From positions 10,354,001 to 10,418,000 of the forward strand of contig OZ176051.1 of assembly GCA_964247055.1 (NCBI GenBank): a DNA stretch of 64,000 nt. Direction: 5' to 3'. The DNA is from Paragordius varius. Lineage: Eukaryota; Nematomorpha. The notes beneath the pieces were generated by a model. That model saw nothing but the letters and a program-made list of their open reading frames with translations. It did not search any database and was not told the DNA's origin. Shown piece by piece: positions 11,471 to 23,600 of this stretch (within the stretch, counting starts at the first letter, position 1; the number at the start of each line of letters is the position of its first letter). Both the position numbers and the translations under genes were made by a program.

Positions 11471-11656
11471 TTATGAAACACTTTTATTGAGAAACTGAGG
11501 AATCAAAAGCGCCGATCTCGGTACACTCTGCCGAGCCAAATAGCCTAAAACCCCAATTACGGTTAAAGATGCCGCCACTTGCCGAATGCGAATCGGTTTG
11601 GTTAACAATTTATAAAATACAGCCCATAATTCCACCAATAAATAGTTCTCAATCAA
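11471..11656 (-). CDS. Possible unidentified coding exon with a hydrophobic stretch
   Basis: A 61-codon frame without an ATG (the first usable codon is TTG), in an island of clearly higher G+C than its surroundings (11500-11600). The peptide reads ...ELWAVFYKLLTKPIRIRQ, then a hydrophobic segment VAASLTVIGVLGYLA, then RQSVPRSALLIPQF and a stop. Upstream on the minus strand an acceptor-like TTTTTCAG lies near 11683, so it could be a last exon. I do not recognise the family and found no partner exon. It could equally be a decayed gene piece. Confidence 0.22.
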   Translation of the reverse strand: MIENYLLVELWAVFYKLLTKPIRIRQVAASLTVIGVLGYLARQSVPRSALLIPQFLNKSVS

Positions 11657-12914
11657 TTAAGTTATTGCGCATTATAAACTATACTGAAAAATTAATCCTA
11701 AATTATCTCCTAACGCTAATTTGTTATAAAGTTGAATTAAGGTGGCAGGGTAAGAAAAGATATACACGGTATTGTACCAAGCTTAAAACAAGAAGTTAAC
11801 ACTATTTCACCTTGGGGTTTTTTTACATATGAGCTATTTTAAAGAGTGTTTAAGATATTGAGCCAAATTTATATTCTTTAGCCTTAACGCATGATATAAA
11901 ATAATTTTAAAATGTTAAAATGGATAAAAATCATAACTAAAAAATTTTCTGTGATTTTATGGTGGATTTTTTTAATAGCTGGCAGAAAAAAAAACAATCA
12001 TGGTTAAAAAATATGAATATTTAATTTAAAAAAGATTTGAGATCATTTAGAACAAATTGATATTAAATTTTAAATCAGATGTTTGTCAATCGGGTTCCCT
12101 TTCCATTTGAGTTTGTTTAAAGTCAGAAACCTGAAAAAAAAGCTTTAAAAGAGGAACAATGTTTATAGTTTAATTTTAAGTTTTGGCTAAAATGTAATCG
12201 TTTACTTAAAAAAACACAATGAAATAATTACAAAATGATTTAAATCCTATGTGGAAAAACCTCATATAAACCATCAAACTGGTTTCTTCACATATCAATA
12301 TTTTAAAAAAATCAAAAATCTTTTCTTAGATTATAGCTTTTATTTTTTTCCAAATTAGTAATTGGTCTTAAACCTAATTGATGGTTATTGGAATAGTCCT
12401 TAAGGAAACGGTTTTAAGGTAATTTAGCAACCTTATTTATTATAAAAACCCTAATATAAATTAGTTTTGATTACATTTTGAACCTTAAGTAGCAATTTAA
12501 TTTTAAAATTTTTATTAAAATGTTACGGATAAAATTTAATTTCTATTTACTATACACTTTGATCCAAATTTAAAAAGTATTAATGAAAATTTATTAGCTC
12601 TCTCCCCATTTTTGTCTTAGCCTTTAAAGTAGACAATAAAATAAGAAATACTGATTTTTTAATATTGTTATTTTATAAATAGGTGCAAATTATTAATTAT
12701 TAATATATCCAAATTTTATGAATTGTGTAACACAAAAAATAACATGAATATATTCTGATAAATAAATGTATCTGTATTTTTGGAGTAATTTTGGTTTTTG
12801 GCCTTAGAATGAAGTTTGTAAATTATTATTATTGTTAAGGTAACTATCCATATGAGAAAACGGTAAAACTTGCGTATTTGCTTAATAAAATTATTTTTGT
12901 CATGCACAAATAAA

Positions 12915-12920
<6 letters not shown>

Positions 12921-12960
<40 letters not shown>
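12921..12960. repeat. (TA)n microsatellite
   Basis: About 20 uninterrupted TA units. An open frame that runs through it as repeated Ile-Tyr is an artefact of the repeat. Confidence 0.95.
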
Positions 12961-12962
<2 letters not shown>

Positions 12963-13551
12963 TTTGGTCTGCGAAAGTCTGATTTTTTTTGGAACCCTTG
13001 ACAATGGTCAAGTTTTCTTCAACTAAATAATAAAATTTCGATATTGCGCAATGAATATTTACAATAATGCTAAATCTTGACGTCCTAAAAGTATTTTTCA
13101 AAAAAATCAATATTTTGCTTAAAGATTAAATTGGCAAAATTTTGGTGTGTTTATGGTAATTAGAGCATGAAGAAAACGGTATAAAAACATTCAAAATATA
13201 AAAACACGTTTTCTATAAATGTAGTTCAATTGTGGCCTCACGCGTCATTGCGAATTAAGTGTGGACCGTGAATAATTTTGACATTCGTAATTCGCTAAAA
13301 TATGCACACAAAATCTTAGCAAAATCGGTATCCATTTTAGAACTAGAAAAAATGCTCATTTCGCAATCAAATGTTAAATAATAAATATTAATGAATTTCT
13401 ATGTATACTTCGAATGCGGCCGAATCGGAGTCAATAATGCGGCGCGTGCCATTTGTGTTGGAAATTCATATTTGCTGATTTCCATCATCATAGATTTTTG
13501 ATTATAAAACTTATTAAAAAAATAATCGAGTCAAATGCATTTAATGCGACT

Positions 13552-13552
<1 letters not shown>

Positions 13553-13602
<50 letters not shown>
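13553..13602. repeat. (TA)n microsatellite
   Basis: About 24 uninterrupted TA units in intergenic DNA upstream of RIOK3. Confidence 0.95.
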
Positions 13603-13606
<4 letters not shown>

Positions 13607-14881
13607 AATTGTTTTTTACCCTTTCCACCATGCCTCGAGATACCTTCTCGGTTTAACAAAATCATAAGTTAAATTTTAAAATCATTTTTTTATATATATT
13701 TGATGTCAAAATTTAGGACATATTTTAAATATTAACTGCGCAATATCAGAGGTTTTGCGTTTCGTTTGGAAAATCTTGCTCAATTTATGCATGTCCGAAA
13801 ATTTCAGACTCTCGGAGCATCTATTTTTTTAAGAATATTGTTTTGCGTTTATAATACTATAAATGGTATTTCTTTGGAATGTAACAATATTTTCCCCCAA
13901 AAATTTTTATTTAGCAAATGTCCAAATTTGGCCCTTTTCTGACATAGACCAATTACTACAAAAGTAATAACAACTTTATAACACTCAGAAGGCCTAAAAC
14001 TAAGAGCACTGTGAAATTGAAAATATTTAGAGCATATATATTTAGAAAAATATATTTTTTATACCACGCGGCAGTCTATATGATATCAGGTTTTTATACT
14101 ATTTTCGCAACTAATACATGTATGGTTTCTGGTGCTAGAAAAGCGAATCTCTCGATCCAATCTTCAAATAAAAAAATGGGAATACAAAATCAATTCAATG
14201 GAGATATTTTTATAATTTATGCATCTTAATCAATAATATTTAAAAATATTTGTGAACATGATATTTTAATAAATTTCAAAGGATAATAGTAATATACCAT
14301 TTAGCATGGCTCTATGAATTTTTCGCACAATAACTTTAATTTGATAAATTTAAAGAAGTACAATAATGTTTTATTTTGGAAAATGATAGAAATTCTGATG
14401 TTATTGTACATTTATTTATCTCATATTTTTTGAGTAAATGGCTAATAGTTTTAAATATTAAATACTTGTGGAACTCTTACTTAGATTCAATTTATTTGTT
14501 TTGAAATCAATATTTAACTTCAAAAATAAATTTGTTTTATAACTAAATATAGTCATTTAATAATACTAGTTTTTACTAAAGCTACTGGTTTAAAACGGGC
14601 TTATATTTTTTAACACTTTATTACCTTTTCACATTTTGTACCGGTTAACATATGGGGTTTTAATCCCATAGCTAAATTTCGTAATCATACAACAGTTGTT
14701 ATAATTTAAGGTAAAAGTTAATTATCAAACAATTTTACATATATTAGAAAGCTTGTAAATAGTGACACCTCCAAAACCCGATTGAAACAAACAGCTGATA
14801 TTAAAATATATCAAGTTTTCTGGCAAAATGTAGCCTGATTAAAGTATTATTTTACACTTTCTAAACATAATATAGATTTAT

Positions 14882-17800
14882 ATGCCTGTAGTATTAGCGA
14901 TTAAGAGATTTATAAATAAAAAAGCGCCGCAAAATATTTTAGGTAAGAATTTTTTTATCAATTTCACGTTTAGAAATTTTTTTGTAAAATGAGCCTGAAG
15001 GCTAAAAAAGCATATTTTAACTCGGCTACCTTAAATTATTTTTTAATTTGAAACTCGCGGATTTAAAACTACAAAAGTTAATAAGGTCGTAAAATACATC
15101 ATTCAAGGGTAAAATAAAATTTTTTACTATATAACATTAGATCAACTTTATCAAAATAGGTGGCAAGCGATGCTAGAACTTGATACCTCCAATGATTTGT
15201 TAATAGCTCAATTGTTACAACAAGATTATGAAGATAATTTTAATCATGAATTAAGGCTGCGAGAAAAGGTACAAAATCATGGTAGCAAAGGTATTAGCAA
15301 TTATAAATATAGTAAAAATTTCGTTGGATAAGTTAAAATATCCCGTTCCAGAAACTGACTGTGTATCCGACAGCGATCATTCTGTTTTTTCCGAAGATAG
15401 CAACGAATATGCAATTAAAAGTTTTTGTGAATTTTATTATGTAGAATCCCCGAATTCCACAAAACATGATCTGATTGTATCCGGATACAAAAATGCTAGT
15501 AAATTTATGAAGGCACCAATAAGTATTGATACTGGAGATTGTCAAAGTGCTGGAATGAAACTTTCAAATCATGTTTATAACAATTTAGCTAAAAATTGTA
15601 TTAAAATAGATAAAAGACGTAATCGGATTCACGAAAATAAAGAGACATCTATAGCTGTGAGTAAATTTTAAATTAAATTATTAACAAAAATATTTGGGTA
15701 TAATACAGGATCTTATATAACTCATTATTTATAATGTTTTACTAAAATGTTAAATTGGAATAGAATAATATAAAGCCATTTGCCAACCATGATCATAAGT
15801 TATAGATTGGATAAGTTTAATAAACACTAGGCCACACACAATTTTTATATCAGAATATTTATGAGATTTTATCATTCTTAAATATTTTTTATAGTATTTA
15901 ATGGTCATAGCACAAAATACAATCGATTTTTCTTGGGGACATTTTTTGTCAGACCTTGCGAAATAAATATTTGTGCCATTTTGTGCATCATTTGTTTGAT
16001 ACATGAGTGTTTAACACAAATATTTTTGCGGCTCCTTTGATAATTTTAGTTTTGGATTCATTTTAACCCAATTTTGAATGATATATCTGCCATATCCTAA
16101 ATTTTTAATATTACCCTTTTCAAAGCACTTTATCGAAAAAAGCGAGTTGGACATCCCTAGTTGAATAACTATGCACAGGAATTACAAATGTTTAAACTTT
16201 TTCATGCACCAATATAATTCAAAATATAACTGCTTACACGTCTACACTTTCATTTTTTATATGTGATGACCTTTGGGGTAGTTTTTTACCCTAGAACTCA
16301 AAGTAGAAAACAAACTATTGTTTTGGAAGTTGTTTTGGTTAAAATTTAATTATTGAACCCTATTCTTCCGTAATAAAAAAGTAATATTAGTTTTTTAATT
16401 TTTATTGAATCTCATGTCCCTAATTTAGAGAGCTAAGATGTAAACGACCAGCTAATATTTATATTTATAAATATCAAAAATTTATTAATAAATTGTGTTT
16501 TAAATGCTTTGAAAAGTTTATAATTTTAAATTTTCATATACAATTATTTGCCTGTTATATACGATATTTGATGATTATTTTTGCCAATTTTTTCATTAAA
16601 AATTTTTTTTGATATTATTCGCCTAAAAGGCTAAAGATAACCCCAAAAGGTCATGAGCCGTAAAGATGATAAATAAGACAAATTTCGATTTTCCGATCAT
16701 TGATTATTTTATTATTTTTCCAAAAAATAACAAACAAATAATAATTCCGTAAAAATACACGTTTTTAGGATTGCGATTGCCGTTTTCACTAAATATTATA
16801 TTATGAAGATTGCGCGAAGTGCTTTTCTTTTTTCACGAATTTTTCTAAAATATTAGAAAATTTAATAAAAATTACAAGCCTTATATCATATGTGTATAGG
16901 AACATTCCATGGATGCTAAAACGCGACTCCTCCTGTACAAAATGATTAATAAAGGTTTACTGGTTCAAGTCAATGGCTGTATTAGTTCTGGCAAAGAGGC
17001 TTGCATTTTCCATGCCGAATTAAATCCATTCTACAATGACCAAGATGAATCTGAACTTGAACCGAATCAATTGGAATCATCAGATGAAAATGAAAATAAT
17101 CAAACTCAAAATTTAAATATGGAATTGTCTCAAAACGAGAATTCTGTCCAAGATTCTAAGGAATTGAACTTTGAAGTTTCTTCTGAAGATAGTAACGAAA
17201 AACATGAGAAAAGAGTGTCTTTTAACCCTGTAACCCAAGTACAACTAATTGAAAAAGTTTCACCTGAATATAATGACAAAGAGAAGGGTTTAGTCAATGA
17301 ATGTGCCATAAAAATTTATAAAACTGTCCTGACTGATTTTAAAAATCGCCAAGAATATATGATGGGTGATCATAAATTTTCAGCGCATAAAACAAAGGTT
17401 CATCTAAGCTCACAGAAATTGGTGCAAAATTGGGCCGAAAAAGAGACCAGTAACTTAAGGAAGTAATCACATGTTGTCATTGTAAAAAAATTTGATAATT
17501 ATTTATAAAAATTATTTTTATTTTTATTGATTTTCACTAAATTGTGGTATTACTTTAACTTTAATTAAATATAAAATAAGCCATTTATTTTAAGCATTCT
17601 AATTTTGTTTTTACTTTTGATTTTTAAAAATTAAACCAAATCATTCCATTAACTCCGTTCTCTTTTCGCTATTGCTAATAGCTAAAATACCAATTTAACA
17701 TAAAAAAACACTTAACAGAATGAAAAGATATGGCCTTCCTGTACCCGAGGTTATAGCATTACAAAAGCACGTCTTAGTCATGACGTTTATTGGGAAAGAA

Positions 17801-18329
17801 GGGATACCAGCCCCCAAACTTAAAGATAGCAATTTATCCCATGATCAACTTCTAATTGCGTATGAACAAATTATTAAAGTAGGTTTTTTTTGGTCTAAAA
17901 TAAATAATTTTGGTACAATAAAATATATCTATTAATAAATTTTTGACAAAATTGAGTTTGAGTTTATATTACAGCCTTATGAATTTTTTATGTTTAAAAT
18001 TCTTTATCAAATTCAAACACCACGAATAATTATGATTTTAATGAGGGAAAAAAACTTATAATTTAATGAGATGTAAAATTAGCTTTTATGCGTAAGTGAA
18101 TTAATTTTTAATTATTTTTTTGTCTCATATTTAGTATGCACTTAATGGTTTCTTACATAGTAGGGCAATATGCAACACGGTAGTTTAATGAAAAAAGAAA
18201 GAGAAAATTGGTTAATTTAACATTTTCTTATTTTTTCCCATACATTACTGTGTTGCAAACAGCCTTAATATGTCTGAAATAAGCAACCATTAAAATGCAT
18301 ACTTTAATATGACTTTTTAACCGTTTTTG

Positions 18330-18364
<35 letters not shown>

Positions 18365-18583
18365 CTTATATATTATTTTATATATTTTCACAAAATAAAC
18401 TTTGTAGATTATGAAAAAGTTATTTAATCGATGTCATCTGGTACATGCCGATTTAAGTGCTTACAATATTTTATGGCACGAAAATCAATGCTTCATCATA
18501 GATGTGGGCCAATCTGTATCCCTATATCACCCAAAAGCTTTAGAATTTCTGTACCGAGATTGTGTAAATATTGTTCAGGTAAA

Positions 18584-18652
<69 letters not shown>

Positions 18653-20384
18653 GTTTACAGTTTAAATTCACCCTTGAACAAAATTCAAATTCACCCTAAA
18701 AATAAATTGTGTGTTTTCGAACCAATATAACTCATGATTAATATAAAATATATCTTTATGGCTTAGTTTATTGATTTTTTAGTATAATTTAAATTTAAAA
18801 CATAATTTTATTTTTTAAAAATAAATAAAAATAAAGGTTATTTTTAATCCTAAAAAACATATAATTTATTTGAGGGTGAATTTTAATTGTTCAAGGGTAA
18901 TTTTGAATTGTAAATGGTATATATATGATTTTGATGTCATATTGATACATATGCTTAAACTAAATATTTTCTTCTTTAAAAAATATTTATCTCAAAATGT
19001 TATTTTTTGAAATTTATCTTGTAATTCTAGCTTTATTTTTGATTATAATATTCTTTGTCGCTTACGGTATCTAATTAATTTCAAAATATTTCCCAAAATG
19101 ATTATTAACTGTCAATGCTAAAATTAAAATTATTTTTTATTGCTTATATATATATTTTAATTATAACTTTTTAGTTTTTTGAAAAAGCCAAATTGGAACA
19201 AGTTCACACACCAACTCAACTTTTTAACGCAATTACCGGATTTAACCTAGCGGATGATGGAAGTGTGGATTTTATACATCAAGTAAAAATATATTTTACA
19301 ATAGTGTGCATATTATATTTGTAATTAGTATTTTTATACTTTCGATATATTTAACAATTTATCACTTTTTGGGCTAGGTTTATATCTCAGACCTATTTAA
19401 TATTTAACTATTTTAAAAAGTATCAAGTTGTCTCTACCCTTAGTATCATCCTTTCAATGTTTTCGAAAATATAAAACCTAAAAAAATCTTTACAAGCTTT
19501 TTCGCCGCCATTTTTTATTTTGGATTTCTTATGATCGCTAACACAATAGGCAATAAATCTATAATGATTAAAAATATTAACTTTATAAATTTTTCAGGCT
19601 GCATTTATTTATTAATTTATAAATCAACTGTTTTGGAGCTGTCCGAATTTGCGACTTTAAAAGTTAAGATTTAATACTGCGCAGGATTTGATAATTAAGT
19701 TTTAACACAAACAATTTAAAATGGCTCTTTATTTGCGAGTTTAAGTTTCTAGGACAGGGCTGGCCAATGCGTGGCCTGCGAAAAATTTGGAATCCATAAT
19801 TTGCAAAAAAATGCTTATAAAATCTTCGTAAAATTGATAATTCTTAAATTTTTTCAAAATAAGTCTATTCAAATGGCACGAACGAAAAATTGTTTTATTC
19901 CGTTTTCATTTGCAGTTTTATGTTTGAAATCTAATATATTATATGTGAATGCCCATATATATTTCAAATGCCGCTTGACAAATTTTTTGAGCTAAATATG
20001 CGGCCCGCAAAGCCATTAGTGTTGGACACCCCTGTTCAAGGATATATTGCATCAAAAAATAATCGTCTAAAGAAAAAATAATGAAGTGTTGATATTTGTG
20101 AAACATACAAACGCTGGCTCCAAGATGTACATTTTTAGATATTTATTAATTACAAAATTTCTATAATTTATTAAGATACGTTTTTAAAGGCAATTAAAAG
20201 ATAAATTAAATAATAAATCTTATCCGTATTTAACTATATATAAAATGTACCAATATATAATCATTTTTTATAGATTAGAAAATTTGCTAAACACGATTTA
20301 TATAAACGGCTTATTTGTTTGGATGAATGCAACAATGAATCATTTGAATACTTAATGGACCGATTATCAGTTTCTAGCGAATAA
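14882..20384 (+). CDS. RIOK3: RIOK3-type atypical serine kinase, eight exons
   Basis: Exons: 14882-14942 (tentative first exon), 15141-15290, 15313-15656, 16900-17462, 17719-17878, 18408-18578, 19175-19282, 20274-20384. All phases agree and give about 555 residues (human RIOK3 has 519). RIO3 landmarks: DTSNDLLIAQLLQ in the N-terminal part, KLSNHVYNNL, then AKTRLLLYKM, the RIO nucleotide loop GCISSGKEA, the ATP lysine in CAIKIYK, WAEKET, the hinge-side VLVMTFIG, the catalytic HADLSAYN and the metal-binding aspartate in IIDVGQSV. Family role: cytoplasmic kinase bound to pre-40S ribosomal particles; in vertebrates also tied to innate signalling. Oddities: the intron at 15291-15312 is only 22 nt, and an acidic insert of about 90 residues separates the nucleotide loop from the ATP lysine and contains a KRVSF motif. 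Its introns hold a hAT MITE, a MITE-like repeat and (TA)n runs. It is convergent with UQCRB. Confidence 0.92.
18332..18362. repeat. (TA)n microsatellite in a RIOK3 intron
   Basis: A run of TA units in the intron between the fourth listed 3' exon and the catalytic-loop exon (17879-18407). Confidence 0.9.
18585..18923. repeat. (TA)n run plus copy 1 of the MITE-like family with TTCAAATTCACCC ends
   Basis: A (TA)n run (18585-18650) leads into ACCGTTTACAGTTTAAATTC and CACCC motifs at the left. The right end is the mirror image, GGGTGAATTTTAATTG ... GAATTGTAAATGGTAT near 18875-18921. The middle carries a block (GTGTTTTCGAACCAATATAA, CTCAT.ATTAATAT) shared with the copies near 32.5, 33.4 and 62.2 kb. 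Lies in a RIOK3 intron. Confidence 0.7.
19755..20034. mobile_element. Non-autonomous hAT (Charlie-like) MITE
   Basis: Starts CAGGGCTGGCCAATGCG and ends in the complement of CAGGGGTGTCCAACACTA. It is flanked by TTCTAGGA (left) and TTCAAGGA (right), an 8-bp duplication with one difference. GTGGCCTGCG/CGGCCCGC near the ends is typical of the group. Only 280 bp long with no transposase. It lies in the RIOK3 intron 19283-20273. A short open frame across it is meaningless. Confidence 0.8.
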
Positions 20385-20662
20385 ATATAAAAATTTACAT
20401 AGCGCAAATATAATTGATATTTTATTTTATAAATTATTATAGCTTAATTTCAAATTTCTTCTAATTATTTTATCATTACACTTATGCTATTTGAAATTGA
20501 ATATATATATTATAGTCTATTAATGATAAAGCAAACGGAGCTTGTCATCAAATAAATTAATTATATATTTTATGGGCAAATTTATTTTTTTTATCTATTT
20601 TAAGATCATGGCCAGAAAAAAACCGAATAATATAATATTATTAAAAATTTTGTTGCGTTAAT

Positions 20663-23600
20663 TTAACGGCTATTCCAATCATTTTTTTCACGCATTTCAG
20701 CCATCACCTCTTCAATAAATGGTTGCAAATAATGTGTATCCTAGTTATATCAAAATATAAATATTATAATTCATTAATAAATTATTCGTAAATGTTTAAG
20801 ATTTGGGGTAATTGATCAAACTAGTGAAAATGTTTAGTGATATAAAATTTAGATATTAAATGAATATAATGCATAGCAAGATCAGCACTTCATTTTATTA
20901 ATATATTCCAATTAGCAAAAAGATTTCAAAAGTTATTTATGACATTAATTTTTATTAATTTAGATATATAAATTTTATGGCCATTTACAAATATCAATGA
21001 TATTATCGATGTGTTTGTCGCTTTGTGCTTTGTTTTTTTAGTAAATATCTCATAAAATTACTAAATATGATTAACCTCTATTGTTGAAAAATTAAAATTT
21101 TTGGATATTAATACCAAACTTTGTGATATTTGTGTAAATTGACTTTTTTTAGCTCTTTTGTGAGAAAAACCTTTTAGTGTCACAATTTTTCACAAAAATA
21201 AATACAGCTCTAACTGTAATAAAAGTCAAAAAAATAAAAGATAAATTTTTCACTAACAATTAAATATTTAAGAATTATAATATATATGCAAGATGTAGCC
21301 ATATTTACCGGTTTAATGAATATAGTAATTTTAAAAAATGAATTATTTATTTTCTTCAAAATATTGTCCATCGGCTTCTACACATTTCACCCATCTTTCA
21401 AGTATATGAATGCCATGCCCGAAAAATTGATTGTTTTTTTAACGTCTTTTAATTATTGACCTGCTCTGGGTGCAAGTATCTTATTTATGCAGAGGAAATA
21501 GTCCTATTTTCATATTGGTTTTTAAAGTTTTTTTCACTAGTTTTTCTGTGAGATAAGGAAAATGTCATATTACAATACTTTTCGATGCCTTCTGGCTTTT
21601 TCAGATCGTTTTTCGATTAATGCATGGTTTAATACAATCATTATTGGCGATAGCGTTGTGAGTTAATGGTCGTTTCAAAAATAATGCACAATACCGTTCT
21701 GATACTACCAGATATAGAACAGTCTTATTACGAAAACAATTTGGCCTTGGTCTTAATGGCTAGATTTGGATTGAAAGACACGCTAATTTCGCCTTGGATC
21801 AAAACAAACCCACTTCTCAATGCCACTCACAATTTAAGGCAAATATATTCTTCCTAAGTAAGGTTAAAACATATTTCACAAATTGCGATTTTCTTTTAAA
21901 GTTCATAAAACTAAGTTGATCATCCAATAACTCATGCGTCGTCTTTGTATGTGAGTGGCCTACAAAGGCGTTCGCGCTCTTTATATCGCAAAAACTTTTA
22001 GATTTTTGAATGTTTCGCTTGTTTCAATCAATGGAGCATCATCATGCATCTTACAAGCTAACAATTATGATTTTTTTCTGGTGGAATAAGAAAAGTCATG
22101 TGTGCCCAAAATGTTCTTTTTAAGGCATAAAATCCGACATGATCACTGTATAATAAAAATAACACGCTACCTTTTTGGGGGCTCAACTCGTGGCGGTTCT
22201 TTAAATGACGGATGAAAAAATGTGATTTGTGTCAAATTAATCATCTGCTTATTTAATGTAACAGGTAAGGAGTTATGGTCACTGAAAAAACATTGAATTG
22301 TAAAAGGTTTAGCATAATAGCCGCTTTCGCTTTTTTCCCATGTATTATTATGGTAACATTTGTGTGCTTATTTTTACAAATTTTAATACTAGTTGGAAAA
22401 AAATTTGTATTTAAAAATGTGCACTAAATAATTGTGCACCGTGTACAGTACAAATAATTGACTTGCTGTTGAAAAAATTTTTTGATAGATCATTTATGTA
22501 TAAAAATTTAGTAATTTATGTTTTATATAAAAATAATTTTTTGGAATACACTCAGACATGGCTGCGCCTACTCCTAATTCCTATCTTGTTCACTGTAGAT
22601 TTTATGTTGATTAAAAATATGCTCGACAGAACCTAAATAGATTATTAGGAGACAACAACAAACCATAAACACCCGATTTAAAATTACAAATGGTATAAAG
22701 TAGAAAGATGCCAAACTTAAATTATTCAACTTATTCAGGTATTTGGAAAAGGGTGTGACAGGCATGGTTCCAACCGCCACTGTCCACACAGGACAACCCT
22801 TACCGCCTTCCTGCGCTTTTACACGCTTCAGGGCAGGGGGAGGCCACTTTTTTGTTGGGTGCTTCTAAGGGTATATAGTGCATAACATGTAATGCAACAG
22901 ATAAATTAAAAGTGATAGTAATATTAAATTATATGCAATTAACCCCCTATCAAAGTATTTAAGGTTACAGTCAACCACAAACTATCCCCCACCGGATCCG
23001 CCCTTTTTGCAGATAATCTTTGAAGGCGCACTCGCTTCGACGCTGGCGTTTGGCGTAATGATGGAGTCTCTTCTCTTCCTTTAATAATTCTTTCTTAATT
23101 TGAGTGCATCTATTTTTTCTAGGGTGACAATGTCTCCGCAAGGTCCACACGCTGTAGAAAAACACACATACGTACATGCCATGTTTTTTTGTATTTCCAG
23201 CGGGCATCTAGTTAAGATTCCAGAGCTGCCTTGAGCGGGCTCATTCCATTATGGCACAGCTGATGGGCTACCACATTCAGACTCAGTATTCCTAGCACGA
23301 GAGACAAGATATTCCCGAATGGATCTAGATCATTCAAAAATTCGGCATACTCCAAGATATCATGAGGGCCGTAGGCGCTAATATGCGTATAATATTTAGT
23401 GCAGATTTTTATTTGAAGCTCGGCCAATCTATGGGAATGCGGCACAAAGTTAATAACCCGTCGCAGAATATTGCGCCTTACCAAGAATCCGACACCTCCA
23501 GACATACCATTTGCTTTGCCGATGAAGAGGGTGAAGTGTTGACCAAATTTTTGGCGATCATCGAGGGTTCTACGAGTTTCCTGAAAGCAAAGCTGAAGGG

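Larger units (their letters stand above)
11800..14881. other. Intergenic, A+T-rich, no gene seen
   Basis: About 3 kb between the GPCR side and RIOK3. It holds two long (TA)n runs (listed separately) and a slightly less A+T-rich patch at 13200-13480 that may be an old transposon. The open frames here are short and low-complexity, and none resembles a known protein. Confidence 0.4.

Noticed and set aside
14011-14229. 72-codon plus-strand frame upstream of RIOK3
   Set aside because: No family resemblance, ordinary A+T-rich composition and no supporting splice context.
18411-18730. Long Ile-Tyr frames across the (TA)n run in RIOK3
   Set aside because: Artefact of translating a microsatellite. 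The exon ends at the GTAAAA donor at 18579.
21666-21857. Plus-strand 63-codon frame
   Set aside because: It is the shadow of the mariner transposase relic on the other strand.
22574-22789. Minus-strand 71-codon frame with SFYFIPFVI as the last UQCRB exon
   Set aside because: The weak resemblance disappears once the exon at 20663-20740 is recognised. This frame starts inside the LINE-derived arm.
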